Of a stretch of DNA of 64,000 nucleotides, positions 37,001 to 49,000 are shown piece after piece; within the stretch, counting starts at the first letter, position 1; each line of letters starts with the position of its first letter. The stretch is from Proteles cristata cristata (taxonomy: Eukaryota; Chordata; Mammalia; Carnivora; Hyaenidae): assembly GCA_017311185.1 (NCBI GenBank), contig JAESUZ010005463.1, positions 538,460 to 602,459 of the forward strand. Reading direction: 5' to 3'. The position numbers and the translations under genes are program-made. The notes under the pieces are model-generated. The model worked only from the letters and a program-made list of their open reading frames with translations. It was not told where the DNA came from and searched no databases.

Positions 37001-40000
37001 TCCAAAACTGCCCTCCATCTGTGCTAGGCTGAATAGTAGTCCCAAAGATGTCTGTGTTCTAATTCCCAGAACTGTGAATACACTACCTGGTATGAGGGAA
37101 AAGATTCTGTAGATGTGATTAAGTTAAGGACCTTGCCTTGAGAGACTGTCTGGATTACCTGAGTAGGCCCAGTATAATCACAAAGGTCCCTATAAGAGGG
37201 GGGCAGGAGGGTCAGGGTCAGAGAAGGAGATGTAGCAATGGAAGCAGAGGTCAGAAGCCTGTGAAGTAGGGATGATGAGCTGCGGAATGCAGGTGACCTC
37301 TAGAAGTTCGAGTAGGTAAGGAGAAGAATTCTCTCCCTGGAGCCTTCAACAGAATGGATCCCCGTGGACATCCCACTTTAAGGACTTCTGACTTCTAGAA
37401 ATGTAAGATAGCAAGTCTGTGTTGTTTGAAGGCGTCAAGTCTGTAATTCACTACTGCAGCAACAGGGAAGTAATATAGCACCCATGGACTTAATGCACTT
37501 TGAGCATATGTTGCCAGAGCCCTCAGGGTGACAGAACCATCTGCAGACCAAGGGGAACCATCTTCCACACCCTACAGATTCCAGGTCCAGAAGCATGGTT
37601 GTGCCCAGCACGAAGGCTCTCGGCTTCTTTTCTATAACTTCTATTTCTCATAGGCCTGTGCTTTGGGCTCAGAGATGTGTTCTGAAGATCCTTCTCTGAC
37701 ACTTACCAAGAGCTAGGAACAGATAAAAAATAATGGTTCTTTCTCCACAGGCTGCCTTGGGGATCAAATAGGCAATTCTCTAAAGCATCTAGCCCAGTGC
37801 CTGGCAAATTCATAAATGTTCAATAAAAATTCGATTTGAATATAATAATGTTACTGGATACCGCCTTGAGACTTTTTTCAAATGCAGATGATTTCAGGGA
37901 GAGGAATCCATAATGCAACAGTGAAAAGCCTCAATCTACAGGTAACTGAGAAAATGAAAAGTGATACTTTCTTTCAAATTGATGGTAATGGGGAAGTATG
38001 CTTTCTGGAAAAGCAGGAAGCTAGAAGTTGGAACACTGCTGGGGTTTTCTTCCTAATTTTTCTCTGGATGAGAATGTAAGGGAGTGGTTTTTAAGTTCTG
38101 TTTCAGAACTAGGAGAGCTCAAGTTTGTTATTATTTCCTTAGTGGGAAAGCACTATGATTTGCTTAGATTTTTCCAGAAGAGAGAGGTAAGGCCAAGTAA
38201 GGAAGGGCAATGATGTCACCAGAGCTAAGGCCAGAGGCAAGAGTATGCCTCCCAAGGAAAGTGTCACCTCCTCCCTTGGGGACCAAAATTTGCTAGGTTT
38301 GCTTCTGACTAAATTGGGAACTTAAGCTAATATTACTCTGAATCTGTGTTTTTGCGCATGTGTGTTTAAATTTCAATTACTGAAATTTTTTTCAGGCTAC
38401 TGTTAAAATGACAGAAAAAAGCAAAGTCCCAGAGTTACAAAGACTTTACTAATATTTGCTGTGTGATCTTACACTGTTGATGTCTCTGAGGCCCTCCTTT
38501 TCCTCATCTGTAAAAGGGGGACAATGATCCCCAGAGGGTGACTGTAAGGATTAAATAACCCACAGTGTCATTTAGAGACATTTCAAGTGTACAAAATGTT
38601 GGCTGCAGTGCTTGGTACACAGGAGACTAAGACGTAGAAGCTGTTTTGTCAAGTTCATCAACACCTCCAGTTTTGCAGGAAATGCACAGTTGCCTTAAAC
38701 AAAACCAACAAGCTAATTGGTCACCTGAGTCGGGATGGGACTTGTAATGTGTCACCCCTGGGTTGGCTGTGATTACAGAAAAGATGAGAAGGGAGGCAGT
38801 GTGATATGGGGGGATGGAGGACGTGACTGTTACAAGAAGGGCTGGCTGGGTGCGTTCCTCGTCTGATAGTCTCACAACAGGTCACCCACGGTTCAGTTCC
38901 CTCAGGTGCAAAGTAGAAATAAGAACTTCTGGTCACCTTGCAGGGCAGAGGTGAGCACCGATGAAGTGGCAGATGTAATAGTTTCATTTGCACAATGGCT
39001 GATTGTAGTGGAGAAGCATTTTAAAAAGCGTAAGGCTCTGTTGAAAGGGCTATTGGGACTTGGGAAGGGTAGCGTAGGAGGGTATGGGGCCTTACCCTCT
39101 TGGTCCTTTTTTGCTTTCTCCTGGGCCTTCATGAGTGTGTAATCCTGGGCCATGTTGATAACATAGATGTGCTCCCGGCTGCCAATGGCCTTTAGCAGGC
39201 AGAGGAGAGCTGTAGTCGTGTTCCGAGCAAAGAGGGTCTCAACGCTATCAAATACCACTCCACGGAAGCAGTCACTCAGCTGAAACCAGAGTGAGCAAGA
39301 ACAGTAGCTAAGGCCACAGTTACTGGGTTCTCTATGGAGAAAGTTGCTTGTTCTTTTATGGGTAGTTTTACTGGGGGCTGCAATGGGTTCTGCTGACCTA
39401 TTGGGCCTCCATGTAAATACCATTAAAACACCCTTCCACATGCTACATTCAATTTGCTGTTATAAAATAAGAGGCAAAAATAAAAATATATTATCAGTCA
39501 TGCAAGAGCTTTATCATACATATTTATAGAGTAAAATATTTCTTCTATCTCTATAGAAATAAGGAAAGCAAACTAAACGTGAGAGTGAGGGTCTGGGCAG
39601 GTCCATGAGGAACAGGAAGATAACCCCATGCACAGAGTCACAGCAAGGGCAGCAACAGCAGGTGTGCCATTCAGATCTTTCTCAGGGGTGTTACTGCCTT
39701 GGTGTGTAACTATCTTGGAATATCAACCATTGAGGAGCAGCCTCTGTTGTACGTCAGTGTTACTCAAAGGGTGGTATACAGACTGGCCACCCTTGGCCAG
39801 GAGCTGATCACTACCGGTTTTTGATGAGACCAGGATCTTGTGCCAGAATGTAAATCAACAACATCACTAAAAACACTATTTAGTTCAGCTGCTGGGTTTG
39901 TTTGTTTGTTTTCCTTTGTAGTGAGACTGTAGATGAACGAAGCAGTGCCAACTCCGTGTTTCATCAAAAATCAGTACTTTGAGTAGCCCCACTCTGCTGG

Positions 40001-43000
40001 CTTGCTTTGGGCGTTACTGGTGATTTAACCTGGTTCCATGAAAGACCAGCACACTTATCAGCCCATCTTACTCCAGTCAGCTGAGAGTGACAGCACCGTG
40101 AACACAGTAGCTATCAAATCTTAATGTGAGTCATTTCCTGTGATGACATCTCCTCTTCTGGGAGCCTCAGGCCACATTTTGTTATATTTAAATATGCAAC
40201 TAATATCGTGGCCTACTTTGAAAAGCCAAGGCCTACGGACAACTCCAGGACCTGGTGAGCCATTTAGCTCTCTGTAACCCATAAGCAGCAAACAGGCCTA
40301 GGGGTACCCTCCCAAATCCTGCTGATCTTGTTTTCTTTTCTTTAACTGTACAATGCTTATGAAAAAAAAAATTTAAACCAGAACCGGTTATTGTGTTTCT
40401 TGACTTTAAAAGCAAAACGTCATTGTAAAATAATTCAGAAATGTATAAAGTGAACTAAAAATCCATTATCCTGCTATCCAAAGATAACCAAAGTTATATG
40501 CACTTTCAGAGTTTTTACTGTTTGTATGATATACGTTTAGACATATTTTTATAGAAATGCAATTGTGCTATCCATACTATTTCATAATCTGCTTTTCTCA
40601 ATAATTTGAAGACAAGTTTTTACAGCAATTAATATGGTTCCAAATTCTAACTTTTCATGGCTCCATGTTATGATTTTAAATAAACCACTGCAGGGCTGTA
40701 TCATGAATATGATTTTAAAAAAAATAGGTAACCTGCTCACTGGTCCCTTAAGGAGAGTGGCTTCAGGCACCAGACTGTGCCAGGGCCAGGGACTAACAAG
40801 AGCTGTTAAAAACACAAGAGCAAATGACTGTTGGGGGTGAAGAAGCCCATCTTTCCTCTCCAAGATCCCTGAGTTCTGAGCTGCTGTGAGTGGGCTGTGG
40901 GCTGAAGTCTCAGGTCCCAGCTCAGGGATGGAGTGTGAACTGTGCAGCTCTGGGCAGGTAGGCATGGATATACCTGTATGCGATCAGCCAGGATCTGGGT
41001 AAATAGGTCCTCAGGGAGCACACAGCTCATGAGCCCAGTCTCACCTCCGATACTGGCGCTGACACTGAGCCGGCGCTGCGTGGGCCCCGAAGGGAGAGGG
41101 CTGGAGGAAATCTGTCGAGTGGGAGAAGGATCAAGAGTTAGAATCCAGCTTGATGTCCCAGCAGCTCTCACACTTAGAAGCCATATGACTTTGTGGAAAT
41201 CATATAATCTCTCATTTCCCCAACTGTAAAATGGGGATTGCTTTGTAAAATGGGAGATTCCTATCTTCCTTAAAGAATTGCCTAAGCTTCAAGTGGGAAC
41301 ACTGTGGAAGGTGCTTTGTATATGTATACATTTGTTTATTCATTCACTAAATATTGGGCACCTATTAGGTACAAGGGGCCCCTCTAGCACTACGATACAA
41401 CAACAAACAACACTGGCAATGTTGCTGCCTGTGTGGTCCTTAATTCAAATGGAGGTGACAGAAAAGGGGCATGTGAATATCCAAATCAGTAACATAGTCT
41501 GAGATAGTGACAAGTAGTAGGGAGAAAAGAATGAGGTAAGGGCGAAGAGAACAGTGACAGGATTGGACAACAATATGAAAGAATGAGACAAGATCTTGAG
41601 AGAAGAGTCTTTCTGTGAGGGAACAGCAAGCTCCTTGCACATGAGTGTGCTTGATGAACTCTGGGGGAGCACATCGGAGCCCAGCATAAATCACTGAGTG
41701 AGCAACGGGGATGAAGGTCAGGCTTAATTAAAGTCTAAGACATAGTCAGGGCTTACAGACCACATTAAGGAATTTGGATTATTCCAAGTGTTATGGGAAG
41801 TTGTTGGCATGTTTTAGGCTGAAAATGATCTGAGTGTTATTTTTGAAAGACCACTGTGCCTGTTGGATGAGGTGACAAGAGCAGAAGCGGGAAGACTAGT
41901 TAGTTAGACATCTCCATGTTCAAGGCAGGAGCTGATGGTGGCAGGGACGAGGACGTCATGGTGGAAGTGATGAGAAATGGCTCTGATACTTTGTCTTACA
42001 TCACATTCCACTAGGACTTGGGCACCAAGAAATGAAAGAAAGAAGGGCACCAAGAACGATCCTTTGGGTTTTGGTCTGAGCAAATGGGAAAATGGTAAAG
42101 TCATTTATTAAGAAAGAATAAACTGAGGGAAGAGCAATGTTTTGTCTTGTTCTGCTTTGGGTGAGGGGCAAGAATCACTTTTCAGACACATACGTTTTGA
42201 GATGTGCCTACGCCACTCAACAGAGATATTAAATGTGAGTTTGCATGTGTAAAACTGAGGTGGGCAAGAAATTAGGGTTGGAGATATAAATGGGGCACAC
42301 ACATCCTGAAAATATTTAAGTACTTAAGTAATCAACTGGATGAGATCACCTATAGAGAAAAGGTAGATAACTAAAAGAAAAGAGCAGATAACTCATTCCT
42401 AGCCTATTCCAAAAGCCTAAGGATACAGAGGAGGTAGAGAAGCTGCAGGAGTAGGGGGAGTCCTGAATGAGACAGAGGGGAAGCAGAAGAGTGCGGTGTT
42501 CTTGTGGCCAGAAGCACATCCAGGAGGAGGACTTATCAGCTGCTATGAGGTCACGTGAGATGGAAAACAGAACACTGGCCACTGGATCTGGCAAGATGAA
42601 TGCCAGAGACCTTGAGAAGAGTGATCCATGGGGTGTTAAGGACAAAGGCCTCACTGGAATAGGTGAAAGAGAGAATGGGGGCTGAGGATGAGGAGGGAGG
42701 CATGCAGCAATTCTTTGGAGGAACAGCCCTGAATAGGAGTTGAGGCATGATGTAATAGCTGGAGGGAGATCTGCGATACTGGGACAGTATTTTTAAAGAT
42801 GGGAGGTAATAAAACATGCATAGATGCTGATGAGAAGGATCAATACATAGGGCAAAAAACAAATTGGAGGGAGAGGGGATGACTGCAGGAATTCAGCTCT
42901 TTTTTAATGTTTTTTTTTTTTAAATTTATTTCTGAGAGAGAGAGAGAGAGAGCACAAGTGAGCGAGCGCGCATGAGCAATGGAGGGTCAGAGAGAGAGAG

Positions 43001-46000
43001 AGAGACAGAGGGAGCTACAGAATCTGAAACAGGCTCCAGGCTCTGAGCTATTTGTCAGCACAGAGCTGATGTGGGGTTCGAACCCATGAACTGTGAGATC
43101 ATGACCTCAGCTGAAGTCGGACGCTTAAATGACTGAGTCACCCAGGTGCCCCAGGAATTCAGCTCTTGAGTGAGAAGGAGTGGAGTCCAGTGCACATGTG
43201 CAGGGACTGGAATGAGAGCAGGGGCAGTGACTCTGTGGCAGGGAGGGTGCAGTGCTGGGTTAGGGTGCACCCTAGCTCATAGGTCTGGTGGTGGGAGAAT
43301 ATGGTGTTTGTCTTCTCATTGTTGCTGCTCCCTCCATGCAGTCAGGAGAGAGATAATCAGCTGGGAATGAGGAAGAGGAAAGGGTCTTAGGGGTTTGGAG
43401 AGTGATGACTGAAATAAAATAGTTTTCTTGAAGAGACAGAGGGCAAATTTACTAGGGCAGACCAAAGGGTCCACTTGAGATTTGTGGTCTAATTTTATTT
43501 TATTTTATTTTATTTTATTTTAAATTTTTTTGAAGTTTTATTTATTTCTAGGAGAGAGAGAGAGAGACAGCGTGAGCAGGGGAGGGTCAGAGAGAGAGGG
43601 AGTCACAGACTGAAACAGGCTCCAGGCTCTGAGCTGGCAGTCAGCACAAAGCCCGACGCGGGGCTCGAACCCACGAACTGTGAGATCATGACCCAAGCGA
43701 AAGTCAGCCGCTTAACCGACTAAGCCACCCAGGCACCCCGGTCTAATTTTAAATAAAGACCATTCAGGAGAGATGAGGATTGTCTCCAGCTGTGTTCAGC
43801 CGCCCTGCATGGAGAAGGTAGAAAATCGGGCTTACCAGGGCTGAAGTTTTGCTTGGAGAGTATGATGAAGGGGAAGAGAGCAAGGGGGCACCTAAAGTGA
43901 CAGACACAGATTCCAAACCAGGTAAGATAGGGAATGAAGGAGGTGGTAGGCAGTGAAGATGTGGACTAGAGTTTTGGATGGGACCAGTTACTTCTCAGAG
44001 TAAATCATTTGGAAGGAAGGTTAGAATATGGTAGTCAGGACATAGGATGTGTAGTGTTGAGGTCTTGGAGTTTATGCATAACAATGAACAAGTTCTTGAA
44101 CACGACCATGGCAGTGAGGAGCTGAGGTGGGCATGGGCCTGAGAAGTCAGAGTGTTGTATTAAATGTCTTTCAAAAGATCAGAATTTCTAGTGAATGCTC
44201 TCCCAGAGCACGGTGATAAACAAATAAATAACCTTATATTACAGTCATATCATCATTATATGACATATTATACATTGCTTTCCATTTGCAACATGACTAA
44301 ACTTTAAGTCATTGGTGAGTTCACGCTTTAGGAGAGCTTTAGAAAACTGAACAGCCATTTGTGGGTGGAGCGTGCCAAAAGGATGACCGTTGTCCAAAGC
44401 ATGAGTCCTGTCACATTGGAGCAGTACGGGAAGCCATGTGGGTGGGGATGATCTTGAACAGGCTCTAAGTTCCCTATTTATTGCAAGGGGATTGGGATCA
44501 GAATTGGGATTTTCTGTTGCCTTTGATATATTCTAAAAAGCCTTGCTTCACTGTCCAGATGGATGGAACCTAATCCAAGAAAATGATTCCTCATGATACC
44601 CTGTTTAATACAAATACAAGTTTTAGTTCATCAATGAACACTGTATTTGATCTTGAGAAAGAGGGTTAAATGATGCTGCAAAGGAAACTGAGTCAATGGT
44701 TCCAATTTTCAAGGTGTTAGAAGAGGGAGGGACTGAAATGAAGATCAGAGGCATCATGTGGCCCAAATTCAGCCCCACAGAATGCCCCAACCAACCTGCA
44801 TACCTCTTCTCATGTGAAGACCTTGGCTTCTATTCTGTCCACGGCCCTATCCAAACTTCCATCCACCTGCCCTATTCAACATGTGGGATCCTCTCCTGCA
44901 AGGGCCTTCACCTCCAGTCCGTCTCCCTCAGCAGCCTTCTCTGACGTGCTTGCCTCTTCCACTCTTACTACTGCATTCTTGGAATGGTAACAAGACCCAC
45001 AGACTCTTCCTCGTGTTCTGTTTCTTTCATTCTGCTGCCCTCCTCTTAATTCCTTCTCTCCATAGACTGCACTTCCCATATACTGATGCCACTCTCAACT
45101 CCCTTGCCCCTTGTTCTGAGTACACTCCTGCCCCTGCAAAAATGACTTCTCTTTCTACCTCTGAATGAGTTTCCAGTTGCTGGTTAGGGAAATCTTAAAA
45201 CTGCAAAGTTATGGCTTCCTGTCTTGGCTGGGGAATCAGCATTCTCAACTGTCTTTTCTTTTGTCCACCACCCATTTCTGGTTCTATTACTTCTGGTGAA
45301 CACATCAGTGCTTTGTCATGCTCCTCAAGCATGCTGTGCAACACCAACCTCCTCAATGCTTCCTGAAAGGCTTTGCATCCTGCACACATCCTAAAGCCAC
45401 TCAGCAAGATCTTCTCCAGCCTCTGCTCTCTACCCTGACTTCCCCACAGGCAGCTGTATCTGTTTTCACCTTTACTGACTCCAGAAGGAGCTGGCCCCTT
45501 GTTCCCTTTGGCTGTGCTTAGTCTTTCCCTCCCTGTCTCTTCCAGGAATTTCATTCCCTCTTGGGTGGATTGTTACCTTACACTCCTCCAGGAGCTCCTC
45601 TCTTTATATACGTGCTTGTGCCTCCACCTTCTTTTGAAGAAACAACTCTCCTGACCCTAAATTTGCTCCTTTAACAACGTGTCTCTTTTCCTGTTCTTTG
45701 AAACATCCTGGAAGCCTACACTCACTTGAATTTCCCACTGACGACTCATCACCTGCCTCTCATGGTGCCATCCACTGTCTGGCCACAACACCTGCGATTC
45801 TGCCAAGATTGTTCTCAAAGTCCCTTGGCTGAGGCTCAAACTCTCTGATTTCTTTATGACTTTCCAAGACTCCTGTGCAGCTCTCCCATAATTCATATGA
45901 ATGGTTTCATCCTTAGCATTCCTTTAGTATTAGGCTGCACCATATGAAATTGCTGTTGCAATGGTTGAATGTTGGCAATTTCATACATTCAAGCTAATTC

Positions 46001-49000
46001 CTTTTACAAAGCTCTTTTGCCACCAATCTCATTTTATTGCAAATATTTGAATGTGTGGCTATCTCCTTCATCAGACTCTTAGTGCCCCTTAAGTGCAAGG
46101 ATTCTGCTTTATCTTCATTTTGTCAGCACTCAACCCCAGTGCCTAAAACGTTAAAGTCACTTGCTGAATGCCTGACGAATGACCACTCCTTGCAAGACCT
46201 GCACCGTGAACCTGGTGAAAGCCCCCATAGCAAGGGCATGGTGCTGACTTGGCTGAGGGGTGCTGAGGAGAAAGGGCAGGAGGAGGGATCCCACCCTTCT
46301 TTCTGGGTAGCCCTGATTTGTACCTGTGGTGTTTCGGATGCGTGCTGGTGGTGCTGCTTCTGAGACCCAGAGCCGTGGCTCTCCGCCTTGCTTTTGGCAA
46401 TAATCATGCTCCCACGCACGGTCTTCGCTGGTTTTATTTCAGGGGATAGGGTAGATTCTGAAGTCAACTTGCCCAGAGTTTCAGTGCTCAGACGAGTTTG
46501 TCCCAAAGCAGTTTGGCCTGAAGGAGCCTCGTGGGCTACACAGAGAGAGTGGGTATATATTAAAAGTCGCCTCTGGATGACAAGGAAATAATAGTGAGGA
46601 TGGCACAAATCCTAGTGGGGTTGTGTGATTCTCTTGAGGAGTGCACAGCTGTCTCCATCTGCAGCTGGCAGGGAGGGGCTGGGGGAAGAGGCTCCACACA
46701 CCGAGGCTGGATGAGGACAGGCGAGTGGAGAGGCTGGACCAGAGCCCAGGGCTCTTCACTGCCCATCTGCCCAGTGGATCCCGTGTGAGTCCGCCCCACT
46801 TCCTCTTCCAGCCCTGTGGGCAAGCACTTCTTAAACTGCTGGTCCACTGCGGCCCTGCCCTGGAAAGCTGACACCTCAGATGGGGTGATACAGCTGCGCG
46901 CTAGGCAGCCTCCACGTTTCTCCAGCACAGGCAGGCTTGCTAAGTCTCCTTATTCCTTGTAGGCCATTTCAGCAAATAAGCCCTCAGAACTCCTTTGAGA
47001 GCTGTCACTATCCTTTCTCTGCTTTATCTTTTCACTTGTCTCCCTCTGTCCCTCCTCCGGGAGCTGGTTATAGGTACAAGGACTCCATACTGCACCTGAG
47101 GGTGGTAGGGGAGAAAGGGCCTGAGGCCACCAGTGGAGCAGCTGTACCAACATCCTGTTGACAGGTTCCTGGTTCCCCCAGGCCCCGTCACCCCTGGTGC
47201 CCCCAGGCTCTGCCTAGTCATGATGGCTCCAGCCTCTTGCCATCCGTGCCTGCTCACTTCGCCTTGAGTCCTGCACCTCTGTGGCCTAGCACCTTCTCTA
47301 ATCTTTTCAGCAAAGAATTTTCTGTTTCCCTAAGCATCCTATGCAGACATACGGAAGGGACATGTCTGAGAGTGCCAGCCACTTTTATCAATCAACCAGC
47401 AGGCATGATTAGAAATGATATTATGCTGTTATGAATGAATATTTATATAAAAATGGTTCCTCTCAGAGCAGTCACTCTACTTCAGTGTATTTTCCCATTG
47501 AGCAGCCATTCTCCTGCTCTGTAGGTCCATAGACTACCTGATGGAGCCAGAATTCTCCACCTCTGGTAGGCAGGTCATACCAGACCACACTACTATGGGG
47601 TTCAAACCCTTAATTAATTTTCCTCTCCAGGAAACTTTCTTCTCCTCCCACATTTACTATCTTGGTAAACCACATCATTCTCTTCCTGGTTTCCATGACT
47701 GGAGATCCTAGGTGAATGTCTGGACTGCCTCCCCATCTTTCAATTCCTGCCACGCAGGTGCTAGAGGGTCAGCTGGCCCAAGCCTGTTCACTTTTGGCGT
47801 CTCCAGTGCTTCCTTTACAAGACATTACAAGAGCTGCTTTCCTACTATGGCTTTCTGACCATTTCTCCCAGAGAGTGAAAACTGCCAGACTCCTCTGTTC
47901 CTTCAAAATAAAACCCAAATGGGGCGCCTGGGTGGCTCAGTCGGTTAAGTGGCTGACTTCAGCTCAGGTCATGATCTCGCAGTTCGTGGGTTTGAGCCCC
48001 ACATTGGGCTCTGTGCTTTTAGCTCAGAGCCTGCTTCTGATTCTGTATCTCCCTCTCTCTGCTCCTCCCCTGCTTGCTCTCTCTGTCTCAAAAATGATAA
48101 ACATTTAAAAAAAAAATAAAATCCAAATTCCTAATCTTGGCATCAAGGTCAACCAAGATGGGACTCAGCCTCCCTTCCCACCTCTAATTTACTGTCAGCT
48201 TCCTTGCTTACTTGAGCTGGAATGTACTTGACTTCATCTTTGCCTGTCCTTCAAAACTCATTTCCATGAAAACTTCCCCAGATCAAGATTGTTGGACCCC
48301 AGCCTTCCCAAAGTTGCCCTTTCACAGAAGTCAGTGGTCCAGTCACATTATTTCCCTCTGCTCTGAACAAGCCCATGTGTGTTTCTCTTCCACATGTCAC
48401 CCCCAAAGGTGTGGGCCACCTCTTATTCATTGTCCTTTTCCCCATAGCACCAAGTGCATGCCTGTCTGGACAGCAGAGAGAGCTGTAGATGCTCAGTGAA
48501 GACAAGTCTTCCCTGGGCTATAAGTTGGCAGCATGTTGTAAGTCAGCCATCAACCAGGATATGGGAGAAAAGCTCAGTGGGGGACAGAGAGAAGATGGGT
48601 ATTAGCAGTGGGCTGCTGGCTACTTGACCACAGAAGTTCAGGGAAAATGGCTCTTACCTGACTCTTCTTCCTTCATGGACTGCTCTATGGCAGCCCTGAT
48701 ACAGAGCTCACGGGCCCGGATCCCTGGGATGTTGTTGCCATCGGAGATGGCTTCAAGCACAATGGAGTCGATGTTCAAGCAGGCTGCGTTGTAGTATCTG
48801 GCCATGCTGACTGCGGTGGCTGACTTCCCTGCAATAAAGGTCAGGAAGTTGAATTTCCTGGATCTCAGTTGCTCAGTGTCCTAGACAGAAGAAGCTTCTA
48901 GAATGGAGGCCCCTGTAAAGCGATTTCTTCAAGCCCTTTGCCTCTATATCTCTTGTGCAGTCAGAGATGGCAGCAGAAAGGAGATGGGAGACCAGATAGC

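Larger units (their letters stand above)
41320..44180 (-). repeat. Long ancient L2, antisense, with two SINE insertions
   Basis: The plus strand reads the L2 antisense from its 3' end (CATTCATTCACTAAATATTG, GGGCACCTATTAGGTACAAG) through the coding part (GAGGGAACAGCAAGCTCCTT, GAAGACTAGTTAGTTAGACA, GGTTTTGGTCTGAGCAAATG, GGATGAGATCACCTATAGAG). About 2.3 kb remains after removing SINEs at 42.90-43.15 and 43.50-43.74 kb. The right edge is approximate. Confidence 0.65.

Noticed and set aside
45195..47160. Clustered open frames on both strands at 45-47 kb
   Set aside because: Apart from exon 5 (46,324-46,535) they lack splice context and recognisable domains. Part of the region resembles L2.
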